Assembly (NCBI GenBank): GCA_022457065.1
Contig: JAJGBQ010000005.1
Coordinates: 2,418,001-2,482,000, forward strand
From: Curvularia sp. ZM96
Lineage: Eukaryota > Ascomycota > Dothideomycetes > Pleosporales > Pleosporaceae
Reading direction: 5' to 3'
Length of the DNA: 64,000 nt
Part shown: piece after piece, positions 46,801 through 58,121 of the stretch
Layout: every line of letters begins with the position of its first letter
How positions within the stretch are numbered: the first letter of the stretch is position 1
Program-made: the position numbers and the translations under genes
The notes under the pieces: generated by a model
The model's database searches: none
The model's input: only the letters and a program-made list of their open reading frames with translations
What the model was told of the DNA's origin: nothing

Positions 46801-47093
46801 CTAGGAACGCCGCCTCCGATACCTACCATCAAGCCAAAGCGCGTAGACGGGAAAGCTGACTTCATCTGGATAGCGACGGCTGCAGCTGAGTTAGTGCCTG
46901 TCTGACCTTCGGGTAGACAGGCGATTACGACGTTGTGTTCGCCGACTCGTCCGCACGTGTAGATATTTGTGTCATGAGCCTCAGACTGGCGTGTTTCATG
47001 TTGTTCGTCGAGCATTTCCTGGGCTGCAGCCAGCTCGACTGGTAGGGCGCACACCCATCCCACTGTATACTCGTCGCGGCGCAGCCGGCGCAT
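43891..47093 (-). CDS. Fungal NLR-like protein: nucleoside phosphorylase, NACHT, ankyrin repeats
   Basis: Signal-transducing STAND ATPase of the type linked to fungal non-self recognition. Exon 1 (47093-46166) encodes the PNP/UDP-phosphorylase-like sensor domain: YTVGWVCALPVELAAAQEML, FGLMVGIGGGVPS, IRLGDVVISKP, VLCFEMEAAGLMNSFPCLVI, RGICDYADSHKNKRWQPYAA. Exon 2 (46079-43891) has the NACHT module, with CEWFTNHTLFKQW, P-loop VTADPGCGKSVLSRYLVDE and Walker B VCVLDALDECRDG, then a helical linker and about five C-terminal ankyrin repeats. I join them by an 86-nt intron with GTAAGG donor, CTGAT branch and TAG acceptor, which is in phase and bypasses the stop that would end exon 1. Total 1,038 residues. 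If the intron is not used, this is two separate frames. The last ankyrin units are nearly identical in DNA. Confidence 0.82.
43947..44095 (-). repeat. Near-identical ankyrin-repeat DNA units
   Basis: Positions 43947-43993 and 44049-44095 are 47-bp direct copies differing at two positions, offset by 102 bp (34 codons), inside the ankyrin region of the NLR gene. Confidence 0.9.
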
Positions 47094-48717
47094 CGGTTCC
47101 GACGGTTATAAGAAAATAAAGAAGGCAAAGGTCTGTTGTCGATGTCTCATAGCGAGAAAGAGGTATCTGTGAGGTGGCGGCTGGAAAGCTGGCGGCAGCG
47201 GTGCCGTTGTTCAGCCTTGTCGCTGCTCAGCACCCAGCTGCCCGCTGCCAGTCATCCTTGGTAATGTCCATACTAAGCGCCACATTTGTAAGGCGTTGGC
47301 CAGGACCGTCCAATAGCCAGGCGTGCATGAGCACCCTGGTGCTTTGCCTGGCAACCGCTGGCGCAGGAATAGACCATATTTTCGATTAAACATAGCCACA
47401 GTGTTACTTCAAGTAAGGCCTCAATCATCCTCTTTGAATACTGATAACGTGTTGGCTAGTCGGATCAAAATTCCTACCTTCTGAGCCGTACTCTCTGCAT
47501 GTGTCTTTCTAGAGGCAATTGTAGGGCTGCATGGTTCGTCTGTATATTCCATACAAGGCATAATTGACACATTCAGAAGGTAAGCGTGACCAAGGTTGAG
47601 GACTATTATGTAAATGTTGGGTTCCCAAGTCCGCTCGTCGTTAAACCGCGGTTTCCAGGACTTCGATGTATAGGACGACCAGGCATGCCATGCACTCTTT
47701 TGGAACTCCCAGTATAATATCCGTAGGAACGCTGAAACTTGGCAGCGACAGGTTGTAATCTTGGAACTTAGGACAAGCGAAGAAGCGAAGAGGCTGAGAA
47801 AGCCTCTAGCCAGATACGGAAACAAGTTCGCTTTCTGATCTGGATGCTCCGCAGCTTGTTCGATGCTCTCAGTTGAGTGAAGAACGACTGCGGATTGGAG
47901 ATGACCGTGTGGGATTACACGGACTGGCTTTTCAAGAGTTATCGGGCAGCCTCTATGCTACGTTAGATCATGTGCCTCGCCGGTAAGCATTGATAAGTGC
48001 TTGGTATCCAGTAGGAACTATAAGAGGAAAGCTAGTAGGTGGGAAAACATTGTAGGCGATATCTCTATTGAGCCTCGTATAGTAATCGAAACATATCGAA
48101 CCAAGGTGATGTACCTAGATTAGTCTGCGCTTTCAGCGTGGGAGAGATGTTAGTACTGGTACTTGAGGGATGACGTATTCCTCAAAGGGAATGATAGAGG
48201 GGCAGGTCTCATCCCTCAGTCTAGGCGCTAGCAGAGAGACTTCCTCGAGATTTAAGGCAACCTAGTGTCGTAATTCTCCCCAACGGACCGATTGTGATGC
48301 CTCTTGTTCAACATGACTGAGCTTGAGCTGGCACATGCAGCGATGCTAGCGCCTTAGTTGCCTTATGATGTGTAGTGGGGGAGCGCTCATTGGCCGTGCA
48401 CAGCCTTTGCCACAGGCAAGAAAATTGATTCTCCAGCGTTGATTATTTGAGCCGCCGCTGCCAATTACAACCTCTACTCTTTTCACATCGCTCCTCTCTT
48501 TTCCTTCTCCTACACCGTCTTTTACGCCTTCCCAGTTGACCCGTTCTTTACAAAGAGGCGTTGTGCGCTGACCGGAAACCCAAAACGCAGGCTTGGGCAT
48601 TATCGATAAGACGCTTAGCGGGGCACAAGATTGGCCCTGTCCCAACCCTACGAAATTTCCTTCCCTTTCTCTCCCACCACCCCAGAGTCTTCCCCCCTTG
48701 ACGCCACATAAGACACC
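47094..48717. other. 1.6-kb divergent intergenic region (NLR / ARB1)
   Basis: Upstream of both flanking genes. A minus-strand frame at 47421-47825 lacks an ATG at its start and resembles nothing I know. The last 100-200 bases are pyrimidine-rich and probably the ARB1 leader. Confidence 0.45.
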
Positions 48718-50685
48718 ATGGTCTCTGCGTCCAAAGCCGCCCGTCAGGCAAAGCGCGCCGCCGAGGGCGACGCGAAGCCCAAGAAGTCGGCCACCTCCAA
48801 GTTGTCGTCCAAGGCCAACTCCAAGAATGCCTCCAAGGCCAACTCTGAGAACGGCGACAACCCCGAGGATCTCGAGCTGAACGAGGAGGTTCAGAAGCTC
48901 ACCCTCCAAAAGGACAAGCATGGTTTGTCCGACCGCGTCACCACTGGTGTGCTCGCCTCGCTTGAGCAGTCGCGCGATGTCAAGATCATATCTGCGTCGC
49001 TCGTGTTCCACGGTAAAGTCCTTTTCAACGACTCCGTCCTCGAGATCAACTACGGTCGCCGATACGGCCTGTTGGGTGAGAACGGCTGCGGAAAGACAAC
49101 TCTTCTCAAGGCCATCGACTCGCGCGAGTTCCCCTTCCCAGAGCACATCGACATCTACCTGCTGAACCAGGGTGCCCCCAAGACTGAGTTGGGCGCCTTG
49201 GACTGGGTTGTTCGTGAGGCCGAGAACGAGCTGGCTCGTCTTGAGAAGCTGGCGGAGGAGATTCTCGAGAAGGACGGTCCGGAGAGCCCTCTCCTTGAGG
49301 ACATCTACGAGGTACGTTGTAGTCGGATAGCCATCTTTCAACATTAACTAACTTATCAACAGCGTCAAGAAGACATGGACCCATCCACCTTCCACACCCG
49401 CGCTTCCCTGATTCTTACTGGTCTTGGTTTCAACAAGACCACCATCAACAAGAAGACCAAGGACATGTCCGGTGGTTGGCGTATGCGTGTCGCGCTTGCC
49501 AAGGCTCTTTTCGTCAAGCCTGCTCTGCTCTTGCTCGACGACCCCACTGCCCATTTGGATCTTGAGGCCTGCGTGTGGCTCGAAGAGTACATGAAGAAGT
49601 GGGAGCGCACTCTGGTGCTTGTTTCCCACTCCATGGACTTCTTGAACGGTGTCTGCACAAACATGATTGACATGCGTCAGAAGAAGCTCCTCTACTACGG
49701 AGGTAACTACGACGCTTACCACAAGACTCGCTCGGAGCAGGAGGTCAACCAGACCAAGGCCTACGAGAAGCAGCAGGACGAAATCAAGCACATCAAGAAG
49801 TTCATCGCTTCCGCTGGTACTTATGCCAACTTGGTCAGGCAGGCCAAGTCCCGCCAGAAGATTTTGGACAAGATGGAGGCCGACGGTCTCATCGAGCCCG
49901 TTGCTGTTGACAAGGTCTTCACTTTCCGTTTTGCCGACGTCGAGAAGCTGCCTCCACCTGTGCTTTCGCTTGACAATGTTACCTTCTCCTACTCCGGAGA
50001 CCCCAAGGACAACTTGTACGAGAACCTGGACTTTGGTGTCGACATGGACTCGCGAACAGCTCTTGTCGGACCCAACGGTGTCGGAAAGTCGACCCTGCTT
50101 AACATCTTCACCGGCAAGCTCAGCCCTACATCCGGTGTTGTATCGCGCCACACTCACTTGAAGCTTGGTGTGTACAGCCAGCACTCGGCTGAACAGCTTG
50201 ACCTGACCAAGTCTGCGCTTGACTTCGTCCGCGATAAGTTCCACCACATTAGCCAGGATATCCAGTACTGGCGCCAGCAACTCGGCCGCTATGGTATGAC
50301 TGGTGAGGCACAGACATCCAAGATGGCCACACTTTCCGACGGTCAGAAGTCTCGTATTGTCTTCGCTCTGTTGGCTATCGAGGGTCCCAACATGTTGCTT
50401 CTTGACGAGCCTACCAACGGTCTGGATATTCCCACCATTGACAGTTTGGCTGATGCCATCAACGCGTTCAGCGGTGGTGTTGTCGTCGTCTCTCACGACT
50501 TCAGGTATGTTAATTCATCATATAGGAATGTTTGTGCAGCATGCTAACTCTGAACCAGATTGCTCGACAAGATTGCCAAGGACATCATGGTCTGCGAACA
50601 CAAGACTGTCCGTCGGTGGGATGGTACCATTGGCGAGTACAAGGACCACCTTCGTAAGAAGATGGCTTCCACCGGTGCTCTCTAA
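48718..50685 (+). CDS. ARB1: ABC-F ATPase Arb1, ribosome biogenesis
   Basis: Soluble twin-cassette ABC-F ATPase that shuttles with pre-ribosomes and supports 40S/60S biogenesis. Three exons (48718-49311, 49363-50504, 50559-50685) encode 620 residues. A Lys/Ala/Ser-rich N-terminal extension of about 60 residues precedes cassette 1: Walker A LLGENGCGKTTLL, signature MSGGWRMRVALAKAL, Walker B LLLLDDPTAHLDLEA (Asp at the usual Glu-adjacent position, as in yeast Arb1). Cassette 2 has Walker A LVGPNGVGKSTLL, signature LSDGQKSRIVFAL and Walker B MLLLDEPTNGLDI, then VVSHDFRLLDKIAKDI across intron 2. No membrane spans. Strong codon bias suggests high expression. Confidence 0.97.
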
Positions 50686-51338
50686 GTGTATATGTGAAAG
50701 TGGATTTAGAAAATGCATGCGTCCTTTGAGCAGCGGGACGCGGGTACACAGCTAAAAGTAATGGCCTAAGAGCAGGTTTCAGGATACCTCTGCAGTAGGC
50801 TGGCAGCTCATCGCTACCTGCGTCAGTGTCTTTCCGTATCGAGGGAGACATCTGGATTATGCGTCATGATGCATCGGGCCTTAGAGGAGTTTTAGAGTTT
50901 TCTTGCAATGAGAATCACATCGCATTAGAAGCATGATTTGATACTTCGATTTGTCGTAGCAGACATTTTTGCAATCATAGAATAAACATTGTTGTTCACA
51001 CTCGTTAGAGTCGAGTATAGTGCCAGAGCGTGAGATTAACCTGACATACATGCATATCAAGCAACGTGAAACTAGTGGTCAAGCCAGAACATGAGCATGT
51101 GGTGGTGAGCCTGCACGTGCCGGTTTGCGAGCTATGAGCTGTGACGAGCATCCCCGCAAGTTAACCTCCGCGGTGGAGCTCGAACAGCGACATCTACTTA
51201 CCCTCACATTCGTCTGTCTCCAGGTCCCACTCGCTCTGGAACCGATTCTGATTTCTCCCGCCATAAAACAGAATATCCTAAACGTCCAAAACCATCTCAC
51301 GAAGCGCATTGCATATCACAGCCCATCACCTGTCCGCC
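50686..51338. other. Intergenic
   Basis: ARB1 3' flank (AT-rich) and promoter of the Gid9 gene. Nothing else recognised. Confidence 0.5.
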
Positions 51339-52783
51339 ATGGCAGAGCTCACGAGCACAAAGCTCAATGCCGAGTCGCATCTCCTACTCGTACGACCCGT
51401 GTGCACCGCCTACAAGACGACCAACTCTGCTAACTACCAGCTGTCCAGGACCAACCTCTCCTCCGCATGCCCTACGAGCTCTCCCGGCGCAACTTCAAAA
51501 ACGCCCAGCGCGTCATCGAACACCACGCCAGCACCCTCCCGACCGCTTTTAGCGCAACCACCAAAGCCGCCTCCAAGGGCGCCTCACTCGAAACAACACT
51601 CTCCTCCCTCGACTCCCTCCTCAGCAAAATGCAAGGCCTGAAACGCAAACTCGAAGGCCTCCACGAAGAAGAAACTAGACTCCATCGCGCGGCAAAAGCA
51701 CGCCTCCAGCACCTGCAGGACCTATACCAAGTCCAGAGCCTCGTTGATGTCAAGTATGACGAGTGGTCGCGTACGCGGCTCAGCAGGTTACTTGTGGATT
51801 ACCTGCTGCGAGAGGGGTATGCGGAGAGCGCAGCGTGTCTGGCGCAAAGTAAAGGGATCGAGGATCTTGTTGATGTGGAAGCATTTGTGGCGTGTCATAA
51901 GATTGAGCGGAGTTTAAGAGACGGCATGAGTACGGCGCTAGCGCTGGAATGGTGCAGGGAACATGGGAAGGAGTTGAAGAAGGGAGGGAGTATGTTGGAG
52001 TTTGAGCTTAGGTTGCAGCAGTATATTGAGTTGGTGAGGCAGGGGCATGAGGCCGGGTTGAGTGGTATGGATGGGTTGGAGACGGAAGAGGGGGGCATGC
52101 ATGGGGTTAGTATCGATAGTACAGGAGGTGGTGGTGGTGGTGGTGGAGAGGCGAAGTTGGTGGAGGCGAGGGCGCATGCGAAGAAGTATCTCAGTGCGAG
52201 TGGGGACTTCACGTTGATGAGGCAGGCGGCGGGTATGTTGGCGTATAGGCCGTGGGACGAAGTGGAACCATATGCTGTAAGTTTTCTTCATCTCGAGAGA
52301 ACCGGTTTGCACCAGCGAGACAATGTTAACATTCGAATACCCTAGTCGCTCTACTCGCCCTCCCGCTGGTCCTATCTCGCTGACCTTTTCGTCTCCACGC
52401 ATCACAACCTATACTCGCTTCCGCCCCGACCGCTCCTACACATTGCCCTCAGCGCGGGCCTCTCCGCTCTCAAGACACCCGCCTGCCACTCTGAATACAT
52501 TCCCTCCTCGACAAACGCTTCCTCCTCTGCCACAACCGTCTGTCCCATCTGCAGCGCAGAGCTCAAGGAACTAGCTCGCAACGTGCCGTATGCGCTACAC
52601 ACCAAGAGTATCGTTGAAGACGCGCCTGTCGTACTCCCCAACGGTCGTATCTATGGCTCCGAGAAACTGCGCATCTTCAACGAAAAAGTCGGCACGGAAC
52701 CGGGATGGGTCCGGGATCCCGTCGGCGGTCTGACGGGCGAGAAGTGGAAGGAGAGCGAGGTGCGCAAGGTGTATATTATGTGA
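51339..52783 (+). CDS. FYV10: GID/CTLH ubiquitin ligase subunit Gid9 (Fyv10/MAEA)
   Basis: RING-type subunit of the GID E3 complex, which in yeast degrades gluconeogenic enzymes when glucose returns. Three exons (51339-51389, 51449-52276, 52346-52783) give 438 residues. Order: an N-terminal helix (YELSRRNFKNAQRVIEHHAS), a coiled coil (KMQGLKRKLEGLHEEETRLH), LisH (RLSRLLVDYLLREGYAESA), CTLH (ECHKIERSLRDG-like, ALALEWCREHGKELKK), CRA, and a C-terminal atypical RING with TVCPICSAELKELARNVPYA and ending VRKVYIM. A run of eight to nine Gly (about residue 228) is coded by a GGT microsatellite at about 52127-52147. Exon 1 is only 17 codons; its GTACGA donor is the weakest call. Confidence 0.92.
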
Positions 52784-53065
52784 ATCTCGCGTTCTACCTG
52801 GAGGTGTCTGCTGCTCTTCCCTCCCTTTTTCTGTCCTCTCTCTTTTCTGCATGAGGCTTGCCCTCTCTTTCTCTCTCTTTTCCCTGTGTGTCAATTTTCC
52901 TATAGGATGTATGCGCATAGCATGGCGTTGGGATTTATCGCGGCAAGTTGCCCGGCGTGGCAGTAGTCTTGCATGTAGTATAGTTTTTTTAAATCTTGAC
53001 GACGGCCTGTAGGGGAGTTATGTTTATCCAAATAGGTATCTCGTTATCAACTGAGGCTGTCTGCT

Positions 53066-54241
53066 TCAGTCATCTGATTCATCATCTTCTTCTTCCTCTT
53101 CTTCCTCTTCTTCCTCTGAATCTTCGGCATCGTCATCGTCTTCCGCCTCTTCTATAGCCTTCTTCATCGCCTCCTTCTGACTCGGCAATCTCCCTCCCCT
53201 CGCCACTTTCGCCTGCCTCTCCATCTCCTTCTCTTCATCACTATCCGCAACCAGCGGAATCTTCTCAAACACATACATCCTCGCCTCACGATCTTCCCCC
53301 TTCCACCCGCCGCCGCCCTCCAGCGCACCCAGCGTACGCACATGATGGTACCCGGGGTACTGTTCCCAATCGAACTTCCAGCTCTCGACGACTCGTAGCC
53401 CCGTGTGTCGCGCTAGATCTCGTATATTCCATAATGTGTATGGCTCGCCTTCGAAGAGCGTGACAATGATCTTGCCGCCCATGCGGAGGAAAGGCTTGAT
53501 AGGTTGTTTTTGCGCCTGGTGCGAAGCAGTAGTTTCATCGTTCTCGCCGCGCTTCCTCTTCTTGTTCTTGTTCTCATTTTCCGTCTGGTGCTGCAGGATC
53601 TGCAGCCGCCGCTTGGGATCCTTAGTATCGAGGCAGGACTTGAAGAACTCGACTAGCAGCGCCTGGTTCGCGCGGACCTGGCGATTCACATCTGTCGAAA
53701 GGCCGCCTGTATGTGGGAACATGAACGTGATAGTGTCCCAGCCTTCTTCGTTGTCGTCCTCGCGCTTGCATCGTAATTGCTTGTAGCTGGATAGTTTTGT
53801 CGCGTCGATGGAGTGGAAGAGGGGAACGGGAGGAGACAGGTTCGCGAGTTCTTCGGATATAGAGGCGAAGGTAGGATATTTGGCTTGGACGTCTTCGAGC
53901 GAGTCGTAGCTGGTGGCTGTCACATTTGCGCAGCCGTGCTCGATGACGAGGGAGCGCGTGAAGCTGAAGTCGCCCTCGCCGACGAGGAGGATGTGGTCGT
54001 ATTCGCCAAAGGGGATGGCATGCTTTCGCTGCGAGGGCTGGACATGGGCGGGCTTGGTCGTTGGAGGTGTATCTTTTGCGGTTCCGAAATTCATCTTCTG
54101 TTTCTTCTTGGAAGGCTGCGTCGTTGCGGCTTGTTTGGTTTCTGTGGCTTTTGCTGCAGCTTTGCGGTGGTGTGCTGCAATTTTCCTCTCGCCTTCGCGC
54201 TTCAATTCCCGGCGTGCACGCTTCGTCTTGGTTTTAGACAT
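53066..54241 (-). CDS. BMT5: 25S rRNA (uridine-N3)-methyltransferase, Bmt5-like (DUF2431)
   Basis: Nucleolar SAM-dependent enzyme expected to methylate a uridine in large-subunit rRNA. A single exon encodes 391 residues. A very basic N-terminus (KTKTKRARRELKREGERK, nuclear/nucleolar signal) precedes the Rossmann fold: DHILLVGEGDFSFTRSLV (SAM loop), ATSYDSLEDVQAKYP, ITFMFPHTGGLSTDVNRQV, GGKIIVTLFEGEPYTLWNI and QYPGYHHVRTLG. The C-terminus ends in an unbroken acidic tract of about 30 Asp/Glu. The start is the ATG at 54241. It converges on the Gid9 gene at 280 bases. Confidence 0.9.
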   Translation of the reverse strand: MSKTKTKRARRELKREGERKIAAHHRKAAAKATETKQAATTQPSKKKQKMNFGTAKDTPPTTKPAHVQPSQRKHAIPFGEYDHILLVGEGDFSFTRSLVIEHGCANVTATSYDSLEDVQAKYPTFASISEELANLSPPVPLFHSIDATKLSSYKQLRCKREDDNEEGWDTITFMFPHTGGLSTDVNRQVRANQALLVEFFKSCLDTKDPKRRLQILQHQTENENKNKKRKRGENDETTASHQAQKQPIKPFLRMGGKIIVTLFEGEPYTLWNIRDLARHTGLRVVESWKFDWEQYPGYHHVRTLGALEGGGGWKGEDREARMYVFEKIPLVADSDEEKEMERQAKVARGGRLPSQKEAMKKAIEEAEDDDDAEDSEEEEEEEEEEDDESDD

Positions 54242-54567
54242 GGTTGCTGTGTTCAAGATTGTCTATTGCGCTTTCCGCAATTGGATGCAGCTCGGAGGTT
54301 TGCGGGGAACTTTTGGGAATTTTATGAGCTTGGACCACCTGCACCTCAATGGTGCAGAGTGTGCATGTGAAGACAGGAATACATGTATTTGGCGGGACCG
54401 CAGCGTTCATACGAAAAGACTTGCATAGAAAGATCTGCACCATAAGTAGGTCTGAATGCAGACATCATGAATTGGTTCAACTACAATGTACAAGAGACCT
54501 CCATGCGGCCATCGCAATTCGCAAGCCGACACACCTTAAGAGTTCAATGAAACATCATGGTATCCTC
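54242..54567. other. Intergenic
   Basis: BMT5 promoter and LSC1 3' flank. Nothing recognised. Confidence 0.5.
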
Positions 54568-55879
54568 TTATATCAGGTCGCGCTTGACGAACTGGTCGTA
54601 AAGAGTGGATCCAAGCTTGGCAGGGGAGCGCTCGACAGTGACACCAGCGGCCTCGAGCGCGGTGATCTTGGAGTTGGCATCACCCTTACCACCGCTGACA
54701 ATGGCACCAGCGTGACCCATTCTCCTGCCTGGTGGGGCGGAGATACCAGCAATGAAGCTGACAACAGGCTTGTTGGCGGTGTTGTACTCCTTCAAGAAGT
54801 CGGCGGCATCCTCCTCAGCGGAACCACCAATCTCACCAATCATGATGATACCGTCAGTCTCCTCGTCCTTGAGGAAGACATTGAGGCAGTCAATGAAGTT
54901 GGTTCCGGAGAAGGGGTCACCGCCGATACCGACAACGAGCGACTGACCAAGGCCGGCTTGGGTGGTCTGGTTGACAGCTTCGTAGGTAAGAGTTCCAGAG
55001 CGGGAGACGATACCAACGCGACCACGCTTGTGGATGAATCCAGGCATGATACCAATCTTGCATTGACCCTGGGAAAGTCAGAAGTCTATTCAGATGAGCG
55101 TAATGGGTTGTAGAAAATAGCGTACGGGAGCAATGATACCAGGGCAGTTGGGGCCAACCATGCGGGACTTGCTTTGGGACTTGAGCATGTCCGTGATGCG
55201 CACCATGTCTATGTCAGTTAGTTTGTGAGTCTTGCAAACTGGCATCGCTTCTCGTACCGTGTTGGGGAATACCCTCAGTGATACTGTCCATTGTAAGTTT
55301 GATGTATCTCAGTTTCTATATGCACACCTACGTCACAATCAGGGGGACCTCGGCGGCGATGGCCTCCTCGATACTAGCGGCAGCGACAGGTGGGCTACAT
55401 TTCGGTTAGATTTAGGGGGCGAGACAGAGTCGGAGGTGGGTGAAGCGTACGGAACGAAGATGGCGGTAGCATTGGCTTGGGTCTCCTTCATGGCATCCGC
55501 GACATTCTTGAAGACGGGGAGTCCAAGATGCTCGGTGCCAGCCTTCTTGGGGTTTGTGCCTCCAACAACCTTTGTGCCTACGACGGTGTCAGACCTCCTC
55601 CCCCGCAATATCGAAAGAACCTCGTAGTTGGTCGCATACCGTACTCAATCGCCTGCTGAGCGTGGAAGCTGTTTGTGGGTTAGCATGGCCCCTTGCTGCA
55701 GCTTCTCCTGGCTCAACTCACGTTCCCTGCTTTCCAGTAAAACCCTGGAAGAGAACCTTTGTGTCGCTATTGATGCGAAGGTTCTTAATCGTCTCGGCAT
55801 ACTGCGAGGAAGCGGTCGCATATTGCCTGGTTGCGGCCTTTGAGAGCGCAGAGCGCAGCGGTTGCCGAATAGACTGCAT
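54568..55879 (-). CDS. LSC1: Succinyl-CoA ligase (synthetase) alpha subunit, mitochondrial
   Basis: TCA-cycle enzyme that couples succinyl-CoA cleavage to nucleotide triphosphate synthesis, with the beta subunit, in the mitochondrial matrix. Seven exons: 55879-55722, 55668-55640, 55577-55451, 55394-55332, 55283-55258, 55208-55126 and 55068-54568, all phase-consistent, giving 328 residues. Two exons are only 29 and 26 nt. An Arg/Ser/Ala-rich mitochondrial presequence (MQSIRQPLRSALSKAATRQY) precedes the CoA-binding domain ([35 protein letters not shown]) and ligase domain (MVGPNCPGIIAPG, GRVGIVSRSGTLTYEAV). The phosphohistidine loop is RRMGHAGAIVSGGKGDA. Introns are 48-62 nt. Confidence 0.96.
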
Positions 55880-56495
55880 CGTGACGGTTGAGTGGCCACG
55901 AGAGCAGATCTGGGGTATGAGGGGGTATCGCGGGCTTGATTTGTTGTTGGTTAACTGTCTGATCGAAGCTGCGACATAGCGGGAGTTCTTCGGCGGAGCT
56001 TGGCCAGTCCTAAAATCTCGTGCCAGGGTCCGTCCGCGCCCGACAACTTGACGAAAATAACTCGTTTGTCTACACCCGCGCAGCTAAGGCAGCTGAGTAC
56101 GATAGCAATCTATTTGGTTCAGATGCTGGATCTTCAGTGTTTTCAATAACTATAACATGAATTCATTTCGTCAAATCAATAACATGTTCTATTTGTTTTA
56201 TCAATAGCAGTTCAGGTCTGCGCAAACTGCGCTGCGCTGCACTGCGACACTTTGGGTATCACACTGGTTTGCACCGAGGCTCCTTCGGATGACTTATCCG
56301 ATGGTCAAGAAGATGTTGAGTTCCTGTGGCAGACCTTGCCGAATCGGTCGAGTGCAAAGAAATATGGTGAGCAGGTCACGTAAGTTGAGCATGGTGGTCA
56401 AGACGATGGCGCATCAAGGTCTGTGTGCGGCAGCCAATAGTGCTGTATTTTATATTTACTACATATCTTGTACACGGCCAGATACAGGCCTGTAT
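55880..56495. other. Intergenic
   Basis: LSC1 promoter region and 3' flank of the uL5m gene. No gene recognised. Confidence 0.5.
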
Positions 56496-57682
56496 TTAGT
56501 CGTTGAGTTTTCCGTAAAATGGAATGCCAATGGCCTGCAGCAGTAGGCGGGCGTCCTTGTTGCTTGTAGCATCGGTTTGGATGGTAATGTGGCAACCGGG
56601 TATCATCTTTGGCGGGTAGCTACAGTGTGTTAGTTTGACATGGTTGGTCAAGGTAGGCTCAACAGAAAACTCACGCGTCATAGTTGACCTCGATCTCTGG
56701 AAAGAGGGCAACTTGGTCCGGAGTAAGACCAAAGCTCATGTTGCCATGGCCATCTCCAGAGGAACCAGGCACACCCTTCCATTCCTTGATCCTTGGCAGC
56801 ACTACGTCAATGAGCTTGGCCAAAAAATTGTCGGCGTCTTCGCGCTCCATGGTGGAGGTGACTGCAACATATCTACCCTTGCGCAGACCCCAACCGACGA
56901 CATTGTGCTTGGCCTTGTGAGACACTGCTCGTACATTGCTAATAGCCTGCAGCACCATTCCGGCAACATGCAAGTTTCCACTATTTTCCTGGGCCTCTGG
57001 GACCATGGAGTGGACGACGACTTTTGTAATATTGGGTACATTGCGGAATGTGCGGGGTTCTTGGAGCAGGCGCAGGACTTCACCCTTGCCTCGCGGAGGT
57101 CGCAACGGACGGTTCTTGAAGTAGGGCGAGTCGCCGGTCCATTCGCGCAGGCGCTGGTCTGTCTTGGGGGCTCGATAGCCTGGGGGGTAGTGCTGGTATG
57201 TGAGGGTGAGCAGGTCGGATGCGATCTTGCTCTGGTACGTCTGCTCGAGGCGTGACAGACTGAAGGGCCCCGGCTGGAAGAGGCGCGAGGCGGGATCTGA
57301 CTCTGGCGGGGGCTGGTGAGGGTGGAGGGGGCCGCGATAGTACTTGGGCGAGCGGTATTGGTACCTGTCATGTCATGTGTGAGGGTGGATTCCTTGGTCA
57401 CGCTGCCGGGACACGGTACCTGCTGGGCGGCAGCTGCTTGTTCCCCCGTCTTCGCAGCCGACTCCTTGCTACGGGATCGAAGCTCTTGACTAGCTCTTCC
57501 GGTGGTGGTGGCACCTGTAGTGAGGATGCGTCCTCAATGTCGGCCACTGCTTGGGATGAGGCATGGCGGCGGGCCACAGGTAGGGCGGCGACGACAACAG
57601 GGCGAATGGCAGGCCGGGCAGCGGTCGTGGCACTGCTGGCCAAAGCTGCCGCTGTGCGCAGCGGCAGGTCACGCATGGCCAT
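56496..57682 (-). CDS. MRPL7: Mitochondrial large-subunit ribosomal protein uL5m (Mrpl7)
   Basis: Component of the mitoribosomal 54S subunit at the central protuberance. Three exons (57682-57420, 57364-56675, 56619-56496) encode 358 residues. The N-terminus, rich in Ala/Arg with few acids (MAMRDLPLRTAAALASSATT), is a mitochondrial presequence followed by a Pro-rich fungal extension. The uL5 core reads NVPNITKVVVHSMVPEAQEN, VRAVSHKAKHNVVGWGLRKG, FLAKLIDVVLPRIKEWKGVP and NMSFGLTPDQVALFPEIEVNYDA, then the short last exon with PGCHITIQTDATSNKDARLL. Bacterial L5 is only about 180 residues; the extra N-terminal half is typical of the fungal mitochondrial form. Confidence 0.92.
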
Positions 57683-58121
57683 GGCTGGGAGTCGGGGCGT
57701 GTGGTGGTTATACACCTTGGACGTAGGCGATGGCGGACTTTTCGTGTATACGCTATACGCCGTGCGACGAACGCCGCAGGGATCGACCTCCAGCCAGGGC
57801 CTCGGTAGCCAATAGGGCGGCCCCACCCATGAGCACCGGGCTACTACACCAGACGGACGCCCGGTGCGGCTGACGGGTCCTTGGTACACTCGGCCACGTC
57901 TTGTGCTTCTTTTTCGTGCATTTCTTTGTGCGCCCGTGGTCGTGCTATGTCGCCTGCTGCGTTCTGGTGGCGCAGCGTCATCTCCCGTTGCTTGGCTGCG
58001 CCGCCTCGTCTACACCTTCCTCCGCCCTCCGCGTCCGCTGCCTGCCCCGCGACCTGTCCCGCAATCCATTCAGCCCTCCTCAACTACATGCTACTCCCCA
58101 TCGCCCTCCACCTTCGCCACC
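57683..58121. promoter_or_regulatory. Divergent promoter, uL5m / ubiquitin hydrolase
   Basis: GC-rich shared upstream region without a clear TATA box. Open frames here are extensions of neighbouring frames and lack family support. Confidence 0.4.

Noticed and set aside
47421..47825. 134-codon minus-strand frame upstream of the NLR
   Set aside because: Begins without ATG, no family resemblance and no supporting splice sites.
48346..50496. Long minus-strand open frames opposite ARB1 (332 and 382 codons)
   Set aside because: They lie antisense to a highly biased ARB1 coding sequence; such codon use leaves the opposite frames open. No domain and no plausible splice structure.
54349..55113. 254-codon plus-strand frame
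   Set aside because: Antisense to the large last exon of LSC1, whose protein is unmistakable.
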